Counted from the first letter of the stretch, positions 1 through 11,344 are shown. The stretch is 64,000 nucleotides of DNA from Catonia carolina (GCA_035578175.1 JAQMRL010000008.1:95923041-95987040), one strand, 5' to 3'. Numbers and translations are program-made. The notes: generated from the sequence alone by a model not told the origin.

Positions 1-423
1 CGAGAATTTCAGCAAACATGGCGCCTACCCTATCTTGTAGAGAATAAAAAATTGAGTAAAATAGGTGATTTTAAAAAAAATCGTAGGACCAGTTTTTGAG
101 AAAATCGCAAAAAACTGAAAAATTATACGAATAAACTACTACTTCCGGTTGACCGATTTTGATGAAAATGTTCGTGTCGCGACCGGTAGTGGTATGTAAC
201 TTAAGTTTCAAGTTTCAAGTTCGTACGACGTTCCGTTCTTGAGATATTCTGTTCACACACAGACACACACACACACAGACACACACACAGACCAATCGCT
301 AAAAACATGTTTTTTGGGTTCAGGGGGTCTGAAAACGTATAGATCCGGTGAAAACTCGATTTCGAAAAATCGACATGAAAACAATACTTTCCTTCCTATA
401 TATTCATATAGGCAAGAGAAAGT
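1..423 (+). mobile_element. F1 repeat, right part, cut by window edge
   Basis: This is the right half of the F1 family in its defined orientation. It shows the shared landmarks: 'atggcgcctaccctatcttg' near 18, 'cttccggttgaccgatttt' near 141, a CA microsatellite at about 255-291, and the terminal ggcaagagaaagt ending at 423. The left half lies outside the window. Short open frames across the CA run are by-products of the repeat and not genes. Confidence 0.85.
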
Positions 424-581
424 AAAAAACACTCATTTTAACTAAACAGTAATGACATTAATAAGTTTTATGCATAACATTCACTCTTGGATGAAACAGT
501 CCAAACGTTTGCGTTGATAATATTCCACTGCCACCCGCAACTTTTATAATTATAATTTATTTTATTATTATAATTACATAA

Positions 582-752
582 TTTTTTTTTTTGGTTTAAC
601 GTCCGACTGTTCTACAATTACTGCTAATGCAGACGGTGAAGGATGAAATGATTTTTTGTACGTATGAAAATATGCCGTGCCTGAATGGGATTCAAACCCA
701 AGACCGCATGATGAAAGGCGAGCACGTTACCAACTACGCCAATGCGGCCGGC
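582..752 (-). mobile_element. SINE-C, tRNA-derived, full length
   Basis: Read on the minus strand, this starts with a tRNA-like head holding an A box (attggcgtagttggtaacg) and a B box (gggtttgaatccc). A unique body follows, ending in gtcggacgttaaacc and a poly(A), seen here as the T run at 582-592. It matches the plus-strand copy at 39927-40119 almost base for base, including the body. The tRNA part cannot be a working tRNA gene because no acceptor stem closes around it. Confidence 0.85.
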
Positions 753-909
753 ACAATATATACATGAGCTTATTATTATATAATAATATTAGGCTAATTA
801 CATGAGCTTATTATTATATATACTTAGATAGAAAAGTTTCACAAATCTATTAAAGTAATATTTTGATTTTTAGTTCATATATTATACGTTTTCCATTTGT
901 TATACCCTA

Positions 910-1063
910 TGACATAAACGTGCGTTACATTTTCTTACCTACTTATACGGGAACGCTGAAAAACTAGGGGCGAGGTGCAACTGTCAGTAATGCTTGACGT
1001 TTATGTCAAGCATACTTACGCCTACTTTAGCATACGTCATATCAATCTCAGATTGATATGACG
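910..1063. repeat. Cluster of short perfect hairpins
   Basis: Two perfect hairpins sit 22 bp apart. Arms at 991-998 and 1005-1012 (tgcttgac/gtcaagca) enclose a 6-nt loop. Arms at 1035-1048 and 1050-1063 (cgtcatatcaatct and its complement) enclose a single base. A stretch at 910-921 (tgacataaacgt) is also complementary to the middle of the first hairpin. This may be the core of a small inverted-repeat element, but the ends could not be set. Confidence 0.6.
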
Positions 1064-1995
1064 CACACCTTAATAACGGAGATGTTCATAGGTTTTTGTT
1101 TCCCTCTTTTTATAAACCCTTTATGCTTTGCTGATATTTAAAATATTTTTAGCCTTCGTTCATCCCGATCATGTCCGAAACCTAAATATCGAAATTGATT
1201 AGATTTGGTTCAGCGATGTTTCCTTGATACCGTAACAGACAAAAATTTAGTGGAACTTATTTTCAGTGTTTATTTGATAGATCTGACATATTTACACAAT
1301 GTGGGTAATTTTGAAAAATTGTACAATCAAAATCACAATCTATTTAACTTACATAGGTTAACAAAAAAATCAATTTGATGAAAAACATTTGTGTTATTTA
1401 AAGTACTTTTGACTTCCTTAAATTTAATTAAAAACTTAGTATTTGTAATTTTAATTTTAATCAATTTAGATTCATGTTAAGTGTTACAGGATGCAATTAC
1501 TTATGTTATATGTTGATAATAATTAACGGGAGATTAATATTTGACTAGCATATTATGACTTTAAAGAGACACAAAGTGTTGTAAAACAAAACTTAATTAA
1601 TTTTTGCTCTTTGCATTAATTGAACTTATATTAAACTTTTTAAGTGTAGATATGTGATATATTACAGAATTAAATATTATAACTAGGTCGATGTTTTTAT
1701 AGACTAATGTGCAGTCACCGCAAAGTTTTCTAGGAATTGTTTTATGCAACTTATTCTTCAAGTAACTATGCTATAAAAACTATACTTACAAAAACCAATT
1801 GTTAAACTTACTACTTAAATAGTCTGAACTTTTCATTCAGAACATCTTCTAGATGCATGCTCGTGTAATGTAACGTATAAAATTATACCAATATTGATAA
1901 TACCATTCTTAGTTCCCATTTAAATGAATTTTCTCCTCTGAATTGAAATTATCATTTAACTAAATTAACTGTAATTAATTTTGATTAAATTTAGT

Positions 1996-2031
1996 CTCCT
2001 CCCCCCCTCTCTCTCTCTCTCTATCTCTCTA
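1996..2031. repeat. CT-rich microsatellite
   Basis: A C run is followed by about eight CT units and a short interrupted extension. No function is implied. Confidence 0.85.
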
Positions 2032-2427
2032 CCGCTGTCGCTCAATTTCAAATTACAAATGTTTTTGTTGTACTTTCACTACAATCGTGCCTAATCATAA
2101 TATGTGATTTTCCACTATCCACTAAAAGGTTAATTTAGCGGTACACAAATTGTTTGGTTCGGTTTACACATTAAACTGTTTTATCAATTTATTTATCAAA
2201 TTAAATTTTAAATGGTTTGTAAGAGCTTACTCATAGAATTTTTACATTTTAACGTTTATATAGGTCGCTGTACCAGTTAGTTTATTAGCAATTTATAATT
2301 AATTAATTTTGTGGTCATAACGTTATTGGTTTTAATTAAATTTGTCAAATACGAATACTAAAAGAAATAGTGAAAATCACGTGCATTTACAACCGTATTT
2401 TTAATTTTCTAATTTATATTTAATTTG

Positions 2428-2710
2428 ATTTTCGGAGGCGAAGGTTCCTGGTTTAAATCCTAGTAAAGATTGTTACTTTTACGAAAAGATTTTTACGGGT
2501 TTGAATACTAGACAGTGGTTACCGATGTACTTTGATGGTTGGAATTCAATTAACCATACTCTCTCCGGAATGGTCGGCCGGGGTCTGTACAAGACTACAC
2601 CTAATTCTCACGCCATACACATAATCCTCATCTCATTGGGTCATGGGGTTGCTTATTGTTCTGAATTGAACAGATTGCCACGTACAGACAACAGAGATTA
2701 AAAAAATATA
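2428..2710 (+). mobile_element. SINE-A, 5'-truncated
   Basis: This begins inside the tRNA-like head, just after its internal palindrome (ttttcggaggcgaaggtt), keeps the B box (ggtttaaatcc) and runs through the body shared with the full copy at 18831-19154. It ends in an A-rich, then TA-rich tail near 2700. A 66-residue open frame here is only the body read through and is not a gene. Confidence 0.8.
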
Positions 2711-2792
2711 TATATTTAATTTAAGGAATTGCAAGTCATCAGTCTTATACTCGTATTACCAATTATTTTATTGTTTTTTTTTAATCAAAATA

Positions 2793-3753
2793 CAGTCGAA
2801 CTCGCTTATAGCGTCATTGAAGGGACAGATTAAATTTTACCGTTATATCCGAGTGACGTTATAACAAAGTTAGCTCTTGTGTCAAAGTAAATCTAACTAA
2901 ACTAAGAATATTTCGTATACATTACTACTAATTTACGTAATATGCTAAACGTTTTTTATTTGCGATTTTTAAATCGTAATACCCTAATAAAATAGATTAA
3001 TAACCACTCTGTGTAAGTAGGTAGGCCTACTAAATACGTATATGTACTATTATGTACTAAAATACGGAAACCAAAATACATATTTGTATGTACATAAACT
3101 ACATAATGGTACGTTATCTACTTTATTGGAAGAAATCAGTGATTTTCTTTTGAACACCTCGTTCTGCGAAATAAATCCTCTCCGAAATGTCTCTCGGTGT
3201 CGGTGAAATCTGAAAAAAGTTTAAGCCGCTAGCATTGCTTCCTACAATGTTGGCGTGACTGTGTTCTCTTCATCTTCCTCTTACTCAGTCGCTTCTTCAG
3301 TATTAGAGAATTTCCTTAAATGTGGATAGTCTGATGTGAAAGTTAGGTACAGTGCTACCTACTAAATGTCACATGTCGCGTAGAGGGTGCAGTCCCAAAA
3401 CTGACCTTGACGTAGATCAATCGGTAGTTATTGACACACATATGAACAGCTTAACAAAATCATTTTAATCCATTCGCACAAGCAAACACTATTCACAAGT
3501 AGACTATTGTACTATATTACTGTATAAGTACTGTCTTTTACTTTTTCAAACAATTTACTGATAAATTATGGCAAGTTCACAATCGTTGTACGTGAAGTAA
3601 AAAATGATTTCATCGGAAAAATTTTGACGCAACAACCGAGTTAATGACGTTAAAACAGGGGTTTTCAGGTAGAAGTTTGACGCAACGCGTAAAAAAATGA
3701 CGTTAAATCCGAGTTGACGTAAAGTCCGAGGCCGTTAAAACCGGGTTCAACTG
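2793..3753 (-). mobile_element. Decayed pogo/Tigger-like DNA transposon
   Basis: The ends form an imperfect terminal inverted repeat beginning CAGT(C/T)GAAC, flanked on both sides by TA (2791-2792 and 3754-3755), the target site of pogo-type Tc1/mariner relatives. The minus strand between about 3340 and 3190 still spells a degraded acidic segment (NTEEATE, then EEDEENTVTPTL) followed by EAMLAA, with in-frame stops. Acidic tails of this kind occur in Tigger/jerky-like transposases. No intact catalytic core was seen, so the element cannot move by itself. The superfamily assignment rests on ends, target and this tail, so it is probable rather than certain. Confidence 0.65.
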
Positions 3754-4427
3754 TATATAGTTTTGTATTATATACATATACAGTAGGCCTATACCGTATA
3801 CATATAATTAGGTGAAGAACCCAAAAAGTTAGTTTTAACTACTTTAAATGTTTTACTAAGCATGAGACTCATGGCGCATAGTGTTTTTTTTTTTTTTGCT
3901 AATGCTGTCTTGTGTTTCGACTCAACTTGTCAAGAAAAGATCTACGATAGAAGTAACTTTGCTACATTGAAAACAAAATGAATACATGAGCAACATCACT
4001 AAATTGTAAGAAATCGTTAACATGGCGGGCCAAAATATTTTAAAATAACTATTTCAAAATATTATTTTCTAACACATGAACGGTAGATGAAGTGTTCTTA
4101 TAAAAAATTTTAAGAGCATACATAGCTACAATGGGGACACGAACAACCACTGATGCGATGAGGATATGACGTCAAGACAGTTCTGGGTTTAAATTAGACA
4201 CTGCAAGTAAAAACCAGGGAGACTTAGACAAATTTAGAAGAGAATAATGTTCAATATTAGACAAATGAAATTTGAAAATGTGTAAAATTCCCTGATCCTG
4301 TTTCATTTGGATAGTATGACACCGTATCCACGAGAAAGATGGTCTGAAAAGCATTTAAGTAAATTTCCCTGGAGTTCATACTTTTAACTACATATACCTC
4401 AAGATTTTGTAGTATTATTTAATCTAT
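3754..4427. other. Unassigned AT-rich stretch
   Basis: No coding or repeat signal could be supported. A poly-T run lies near 3888-3897. Confidence 0.5.
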
Positions 4428-4435
4428 TAATTTCA

Positions 4436-5168
4436 GTAGTACAGAAAGAAGCATTCGAGCACAAACATCCAGAATATCCCGAATTTTCAGGGAATTTTTT
4501 CCGGAAATAGAGTGAGGTGAGGTATGTGTTGCTTCCGATCTAAATCTGGATTAAGTTTGCTTAGTAACTGTTTTTTATTTGAACAGTTTACTCAACCGGG
4601 AGAACCGAAATCGGTCTGTACGATGTGTTTATTGAGGAGATTTACCAAATTTTAAAATCATAATATTTTCTGCGACCTTTCAGATGGTAGGAACATGGTG
4701 AGTCTAAATAATGGATTGATTATTGCAGACACTTCAATTATTGCTTTATTGGGTAGCTCTTTTAGAATTTCGCCTGTAACTTACTCAAAAGCCTGTTGAT
4801 TTACGGCAGCTAATATTCGTTTTAAGATGATTATTAATAACACTTTTTAAATCCTGAAATTCTTTGTAGGAAAGTTTGGTATAATCCCGGACAATTTTTT
4901 CGGATAAAAACTCTACGTTAAAAAGTCCAGAAAATTCATAATAAAATAAGAGATTTTTCTTTATATTCTGGATTTTCCCCCAGAAAAGCCTGGATATTCC
5001 AGGACATGTTTTCGTAAAATTGGAGATATTCCCGGAAAAGTTTTGTAAAACTGGAATAAGTCTGGATATTCCCGGAAAATTTGGGATAAACCGGGATATT
5101 GCTGGAAAAAATCCTGAAAATTCGGGATATTTTTTATGTTTATGCTCGAATTCTTGTTTCTATACTAC
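4436..5168. mobile_element. 733-bp TIR element with 8-bp target duplication
   Basis: The two ends are inverted copies of each other over roughly 75 bp. The left end starts gtagtacagaaagaagc; the right end, read on the other strand, starts gtagtatagaaacaagaatt. The shared block continues through tcgagca and atatcccgaattttcag. The element is flanked by the perfect direct repeat taatttca at 4428-4435 and 5169-5176. An 8-bp duplication fits hAT-like or similar cut-and-paste families, but the end sequence is not a standard hAT end. The interior is non-coding and full of short repeats of tattcc(c/a)gga. It is a non-autonomous element of unknown superfamily. Confidence 0.8.
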
Positions 5169-6120
5169 TAATTTCAAAGGAGATAGCATTAAATAAAGTA
5201 AACATCTTATATAAGTCCTTTATTTCTTGTGATGTTTTTGTATTGATTTAAAATAAAACTACGTATTAACTGTCTTCAATTATACTGGTATATACCCTTA
5301 TAAAATCAAATTTTGGAAGGATTTTGCACTTAAAAAAAAAACAAATAACTATTGAAACCAGAAATTCTGATTTAACATTCGAATGCACTATGCAATTGGT
5401 TTTTATCAATTTAAATTTTATTGATATGTTTGGGACAATGATTTCAATATTTTTTAACTATTCTATGTCTTTGTTGGTTGTACAATTGATGTACAGGGAA
5501 AATTGTAAACAGGGAAAATTGTAAATTAATGAGATAACGGGGTTTCACTAATAAGATCTCTACATGAATTAGATTTATATCTATACTAAGTGAATTAATA
5601 AAACAGAGAATCCTTTAGTTGGCGAGGAATTCTGAGCATAAGGAAATACAGAAATTAATTTCAAAGGAAATTCGCTGGTGCAGGAAACAAGTTCTATTTA
5701 AGGGAACTCATAAGCACATGTGAACAGTTAGTTATATTGCCTTTAAGTAATTTACTTTAATGCTAACCACTTTAAGCTAACTATTAAATCACAGTTTCAT
5801 AAAGTTATTTTGAATTTAATTACCAATAAGTGTACGGAACAATATTTAGAAAATAGAACTTCCGGAAAAGTTACCAAGCTTACACAACTTGCATTACGCG
5901 TTGAACATGTGTCTCAAAATGTTTACTGAAAAGATATTTAATTTTAGTTTTATTGATACACCTATATTCCTTCTTCATCTCTCTTTGACTCCGGATGTTG
6001 TTACTACTACGGCAATGTGTACTCAGTATGTCACCGCTCTAAAAAGATTGATGTAGTGATAGAATTATCGCTTTTAATAGGCCTATGTTTAAATGTACAA
6101 GGAGTGATCAAAAAGTTCAC
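5169..6120. other. Unassigned AT-rich stretch
   Basis: No supported gene. A small in-frame segment near 5324-5524 is hydrophobic but low in complexity and has no recognisable family. Confidence 0.5.
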
Positions 6121-7065
6121 TTATTGCCAATTAATTATTTAATTGGCAAATAATTACCTAATTATTTGCCAATGCAAATAATTAGGTAACAATATAACCT
6201 AACATTAGTAATAAAACATTAGAAATAAACAAAAAAACTAACCCCAATAAACATAACGTAATTTTAATCATGAGTGAAAGACGCAAAAAATGAAAATCAA
6301 CCTCAGTTAAGCTTAAAAATACGGAAAACCACTCTTTCACGCTAAACTAGGCTTTGTAGAGATAAACGCTCTAAATAAAAGTTGTAGATCTTTTAATTTC
6401 CTTTAAATTTTATTGTATACTTTTTGTCGTAAAATGCATAAGGCCGAAATCTTAAAAAAATCTATATTTCACACGTTTTCGTGAGAAAAAACAGAAAATC
6501 GCTAAACTAAGCGTTATACAAAAACATATTTGAAATAAAAGTTGTAGGATTTTAAATTGTCTACATTTTTTATTACATAAATTTTTGCGCTAAAATGCAT
6601 ATTCAAGCCGCAATCTTAAAAAACAATTTTTTACGTAAAAACAGCCTCTCCATGAATTTCAGCAGACATGGCGCCTACTCTGTCGTGTAAAGCATAAAAA
6701 ATTTAGTAAACCAGGCGATTTAAAAAAAGATCGTACTAGGTACCCGTTTTTGAGAAAGTTGTAAAAAAGTTAAAAATTACACGCATAAACTGCTACTTCC
6801 GGTTGACCGATTTTGATGAAAATGTTCGTGTCGGGTCCGGTGTGGTGTGTAATTTAAGTTTTAAGTTTCCAGTTTGTTCGATGTTCAATTCCTGAGATAT
6901 TCTGTTCTCACACGCACACAGACACTTACACAGACCAATCGCTAAAAACATGTTTTTTGGATTCCGGGGTATGAAAACATGTAGATCCGGTGAAAACTCA
7001 ATTTCGAAAAATCGACATGAAAATAATACTTGCCTTTCTATATATTCATATAGGCAAGAGAGAGT
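6121..7065 (+). mobile_element. F1 repeat with rearranged left end
   Basis: From about 6167 rightwards this follows the F1 order: the attag...aaacataac block, both internal repeat blocks, the cttccggttgaccg block, a short CA run and the terminal ggcaagagagagt ending at 7065. The usual left terminus (gtgtgaaacactcac) is missing. In its place, 6121-6185 holds overlapping palindromes built from ttgccaattaattattt and ggcaaataatt, as if the sub-terminal sequence had been copied back and forth. Confidence 0.8.
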
Positions 7066-7189
7066 AAAAAAATATATTTACCGGATGATTCAAAACTATA
7101 CGGCAATCTCTTGCTCATTCTATAGCTAAAAATAAGAAAAAAAGTTCACATTAACATAGGCCCGAAAACGCTTCGTTAGCGAATAATAC

Positions 7190-7490
7190 AGAGTCGAAAT
7201 ATTTGACCGAGAATTCAGTACCCTTGTTCAATACACAATTTTGGATTAAAATGGCCACCACGGTCTCCCGACCTCACGGCATTAGACTTTTTTTATGGGG
7301 TTGGATGAAGTCAATTGTTTATTCAAAACGAATTAATATTCAAGAAGAGTTACGGAATCGCATAATAGCAGCAGTAGAAACTATTATGAATACTCCTAAC
7401 GTTATGAGACGCGCTAGAAAAAAATGGATTCGTCTAGCAAAATGTGTATCGAACATAACGGGTGCTACTTTGAACGCCTTTTGTAGGTAA
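7190..7490 (+). pseudogene. Tc1/mariner transposase C-terminal remnant
   Basis: In one frame from 7252 the sequence reads WPPRSPDLTALDFF. Then, after a one-base slip in the T run near 7292, it reads LWGWMKSIVY. This is the conserved DDE-family C-terminal block around the third catalytic acidic residue (the D of SPDL). Downstream, to the stop at 7490, the frame continues with a helical segment (EELRNRIIAAVETI) typical of the tail of these proteins. The N-terminal DNA-binding domain and the first two catalytic residues are gone. It differs clearly from the transposase at 23290-24374, so it belongs to another Tc1/mariner lineage. It is a relic. Confidence 0.75.
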
Positions 7491-7941
7491 CTAATAACTA
7501 ATTTGTTTAAAACTGAAATTCATTGATTTTATATAAATCTACAGTATTGAATACATATCAGCTGTTATTTCCAACCTATGATCAAAAAGTTATTTCATGC
7601 ACTTAAAATTTTTTTCACTATTACGTTCGTTTTGTTTTTAAATAAAGTTAAATTTCAATATCTAGAATTCAATATTTTTCTTAAGTAATTTAGATGAATC
7701 TTTCAAAATTAAATATTGTACAAATCTAATAATTAAAAATACCCCTTAATTTTCCATTTATCAAAGTAATTTCACGTTAAAGTCAAAAATGTGTTATTTT
7801 ATAGCCCCAATTTTAGTGTTTTACATAAGATATCTTTAAAACTGATATTCATTACTAGAACCAATTTTATTGAATTTATCAGATAAAACCACATTTATAT
7901 AACCTTCAGATTTGTCTCTTTATTACAGCCTTAAAATGTCT
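7491..7941. other. Unassigned AT-rich stretch
   Basis: Sits between two transposase relics and may include decayed element DNA, for example atgatcaaaaagtta near 7578. Nothing could be assigned. Confidence 0.45.
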
Positions 7942-8134
7942 ATACGAGTTGTGGCTATTAAATAACGAGACTGATGTAAAAAGTTATATTTTTATTTTAT
8001 ACATAATCATTTATTGTCGCATTTAATATACACTCCTTCTCTATCCCTACAACGCTCCATGAGAATTTTCCATTGTTGGAAACAGTGGTGGAAGTCATCT
8101 TTTGTCATCTCCTTAGGACACGTGCCGTTCAAAA
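7942..8134 (-). pseudogene. Mariner C-terminal fragment with terminal repeat
   Basis: On the minus strand, 8134 down to about 8015 encodes MTKDDFHHCFQQWKILMERC followed by a REGVYIK segment. This is the characteristic C-terminal tail of mariner transposases (family pattern: FxxCFxxWKxRxxxCxxxxGxYxEGD). About 70 bp further down it meets acgagttgtggctattaaat at 7944, which looks like the terminal repeat and is preceded by TA. The same terminal sequence recurs at 50089. The rest of the transposase is missing here, and the strand reverses immediately beyond 8134. Confidence 0.75.
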
Positions 8135-8250
8135 ATTTTAAAAATGAAGCTTGCAAAAATGTTTGTATTGACAATTTGTACGCGACTAAAAATGAACCAA
8201 TTTTTTTGGAAACTATAATAACATGTGATACTAATACAAATTTTACATAA
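8135..8250 (+). pseudogene. Mariner catalytic-core fragment, inverted relative to its tail
   Basis: The plus strand encodes a stretch ending NEPIFLETIITCDTNTNF. This resembles the mariner block around the first catalytic aspartate (family pattern: NxPxFLxxIVTGDETW), with the glycine of TGD replaced by cysteine and the E and W after D lost. It abuts a C-terminal fragment on the opposite strand (7942-8134), so the element has been rearranged. Short and degraded, so the assignment is moderate. Confidence 0.5.
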
Positions 8251-9266
8251 TCTAAGGTAATTTCTAAAATTTTTATTGTTATTAAAATTATTATTATTGA
8301 TATTTTTTATATAAATTTTATGGTATTTATCATTTATATTCAATGCTTTTAACAAAAACTGTTCAACGTAATTCTTGTACCCTTTTTAGATTTTATTATA
8401 GTATTTTTTATAGTACCTAGTTATTAGTATTTATAAATTTTTTTTGTTTACTCCTATGCGCGGGCAGAACTCTTCATGAAGAAGAGTTTTTGCGTACAAG
8501 TATATTTAGTTAAAATTATTGTTTCTAGCTTAGTATAGTAATAAATTATATTATGTTTAACTAAATAAAATAAATAAAAATAAATAAATAATAAAAATCA
8601 AAGATAAAGTGTTACTTTTATTATAAGAAAGTGTGATTTTATAAGATAAAAAAAATTATTTCTTTTCTTTATATAACGCTATATATAATAAAGATTATTT
8701 TTATTATTTTATACAAAAAATGAAAATACTTTTGAAATCTGCCTTTTCTAACCCCTAAGATGGTAAATTATTTAGTGAGGACTTAAGAGATAAAGTAATT
8801 GATGAATATTGATCGAACCTTAAACTTCTATGATGATTTTCTTACGTTAGTTAGTTGTGTAATCTTGACATTTTACTAAAATAAGTTAGGGTATGTGTAA
8901 GGGTTGTTCTAATTTATAATATAAATGAGCATGTATTGACAGGAACAAATATGTACAGTGTGTGGAATAATTATATGCAGCACTTGGTGCATTTCTGATA
9001 ATTGATACCGACAAACATCTCAAGCCCTTATTATTATCTCAGTCAGTTGCTAATAATGTTAATTATAGGCGTCAGTGATCAAACATTAACATTAATGTCT
9101 TCCTTGTGTATAATATAGAGATTCCTTTACATGTACCTACTTGTAAAATCTGTTGTAATTATTAGTTTGAATTGAACACTGAATACAAGATCACGTTATC
9201 TAAAATTTATTGGGGTTAGTTAAAAGTGTAGTTATTAATAACTTTTATACCATTATCAGAATTTTA
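8251..9266. other. Unassigned AT-rich stretch
   Basis: Very AT-rich. It contains a hairpin near 8469-8489 (aactcttc / gaagagtt) and an A/T-rich run near 8560-8600. No gene was seen. Confidence 0.5.
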
Positions 9267-9270
9267 TTAA

Positions 9271-9955
9271 GGGGAGCACTATACCCCGAAAATCGAAAAA
9301 ATCGGTTTTTCTAATTTTGGCGCCACTCCCTTCTGTATCGTTTCTCTGTAATTACATATAACAATTATAACTGTGCGATAGAAATTACGGAAACTATGCA
9401 GATTTTTGTTAAGTAATGTTTTGACCGGAATTTCTTTTAATTGAATTAATCTATAGAAAAAATTAAGAGTTGCGATATTTAAAGAACACAGAAAGCTGAG
9501 GAAGTAATGGAAAGTGTGTCAAAAGAAGCAAGACAAGAGGAAAAAAGAGGAAATTATTTGAGGAAAAAGAACAGTCTGGTGAGGATCAATATTATGGTGC
9601 AGGTCTATTTTAGGGTAAGAAAAACTTTACAGCTCATATCCCGCAAATTCACTTTTTTCCATAAAGGTACAGTTTTCTCAAAAACTATTTGACTTTGAAG
9701 GTTGAAATTTTTTGAGCATGTTTCCCAGTATAATTATGACATACGGTACTATAATCATTGCATTTTTCAAAAAAAATTCTCGAAATGGTATCGCTAGCTC
9801 TATATTAATAATTCTAATACCAGAGCTTAAAAAGATGTCATAGAAAAGGCACAAAAAAATTAAAGCCCTAACTCTTAACGGTTTCTTAGAAACTTGTAGC
9901 CTACCTAAAAAGAGGTCAATTTAACATGGGTTAGATAGGAGGTATAGAGCTCCCC
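9271..9955. mobile_element. TTAA-flanked TIR element, 685 bp
   Basis: The ends form an inverted repeat: GGGGAGCACTATACC on the left and GGGGAGCTCTATACC on the right, read from the other strand. TTAA stands directly outside each end (9267-9270 and 9956-9959). TTAA duplication is the hallmark of piggyBac insertion. No transposase-like frame is visible inside; a 61-residue open frame near 9507 is basic and low in complexity. It is probably a non-autonomous element. Confidence 0.75.
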
Positions 9956-9984
9956 TTAATTAAAATTTACAATTATTTTTTAAA

Positions 9985-10165
9985 ACTCGTAATGTGTGTA
10001 CGTTGAAATCTTTTTAATTGAAGAACAATAAGCATCCCTGTGACCGAACGAGATAAGGATGATGTTTATCTTGTAAATGATATGTAACCTTGTACAGATT
10101 CAGGCCGACAGTTCCTGAAAGAGTACATATAGTTAACTGAAACCCAACAATCAAAGTACACCAGG
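9985..10165 (-). mobile_element. SINE-A, body only
   Basis: The minus strand carries the SINE-A body from near caaagtacacc (about 10162) to the tail near 9990. The tRNA-like head is absent because the copy is interrupted at about 10165 by F1-related DNA. Confidence 0.7.
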
Positions 10166-10435
10166 GGACAACCGGGTCCCCTAGAGATACCTAACTTAAG
10201 TTCTAACTTCGTACGCTATTCCGTTCTTGAGATATTTTGTTCACACGCAGACAGACGAATCGCTAAAAACACGTGTTTTGGGCTCAGGGGTCCTAGACCC
10301 CCTGAAACAGGGGGTTCTTTCAACTGCAAACGACTACTACAATTAATATTCCGTCAAAATACTGTTACAACATATCAATATAACTGTATGTTTCATTATT
10401 GGCATTGGCAAGAGAAAATCATGGAGTGTTTCATA
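10166..10435. mobile_element. Composite F1 remnant
   Basis: 10180-10295 follows F1 on the plus strand: gatacctaacttaagttc, then ttccgttcttgagatatt, then aatcgctaaaaacacg. From about 10394 the sequence is an F1 left end on the opposite strand (cattggcaagagaaaatc, then gagtgtttcat). The copy is therefore an internal deletion or a joining of two F1 pieces in opposite orientation. A short inverted repeat of ggggtcctagaccccc lies between them near 10288. Confidence 0.65.
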
Positions 10436-10689
10436 CTTAAACATAATATTTATGTATTTTTACCGGTTTAAAATAACAGTTTAAACTTTTTAAATGTTTA
10501 TGAAAGAATGGCATGAGGAAATTAATCATCCATGTGACGCATCTGATTTATATGTTTAGAACCAACAAAATGATCGGGAATCGAACCTGGGAATTAAAAA
10601 TGGTATAAAAGCCAGTTGATCTAACCACTACAATTATTACCCTTAACAGATCTTTGGAACTTCATTTCGGTCGTCTCTATTTACTTCAG

Positions 10690-10870
10690 CTGCTGTGAAC
10701 TGGCCAGCCCGTTGGCGCAGTGGTTAGCGCAACTGTCTTTCACGTCGGTGTCCTGGTTTCGATTCCCGATTAGGTCTGGCATTTGTTTTCATCGCTCATC
10801 TTCATTCATCATCCTTCTCATCGTCTACGTTAACAGTAATTGCAACAGTTGGACGTAAAACAAAAAAAAA
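10690..10870 (+). mobile_element. SINE-C, diverged copy
   Basis: The head has an A box (ttggcgcagtggttagcg) and a B box (ggtttcgattccc). The body ends gttggacgtaaaac and a poly(A) near 10860-10869, matching the ends of the other SINE-C copies. Intact tRNA folding is not expected. Confidence 0.8.
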
Positions 10871-11340
10871 GTTAGCTCCTGTTTATTATGTATTCACGTT
10901 CATACAGTAACTCGAGTAGTGTTATTAAAATAATAATGCCTGTATGTATTTCGGAGTTATATTTCGTATAAATTATTTCTATTATGTGTTATGTACTAAA
11001 GTATTAACATATCAAGCTTATTGTAGAAATTTTAGAAATAGTAATACTAATACAAAATTCGAAACTTTTATTACGAAACGGTATTAGTAACAATATTACG
11101 AAACATAGGTGAAACTTTGTAATTGTAGCTTATCTGCTAACTTCTCACACACTGTTAGGTTATAAAAAAGATTAAATAAACGGAAACATTTGCTGAATAG
11201 AAGCAATTTCTGCAGTAAATTGAATTTGTTGGTAGCAACCAATATAAACTTTTTTATAATAACCAAATCTTATAAGAATAAATTTCAGGATAATTATCTC
11301 ATCTATTTTCTTGTTATTTTTAAGGTGTTTTTTTGTATAT
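10871..11340. other. Unassigned AT-rich stretch
   Basis: No gene or repeat boundary could be supported. Confidence 0.45.
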
Positions 11341-11344
11341 TTTA

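Larger units (their letters stand above)
753..2427. other. AT-rich stretch without a recognised gene
   Basis: No coding signal was seen on either strand. A 22-bp direct repeat lies at 761-782 and 799-820. The inverted repeats near 910-1063 and the CT run near 2000 are listed separately. Confidence 0.6.
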
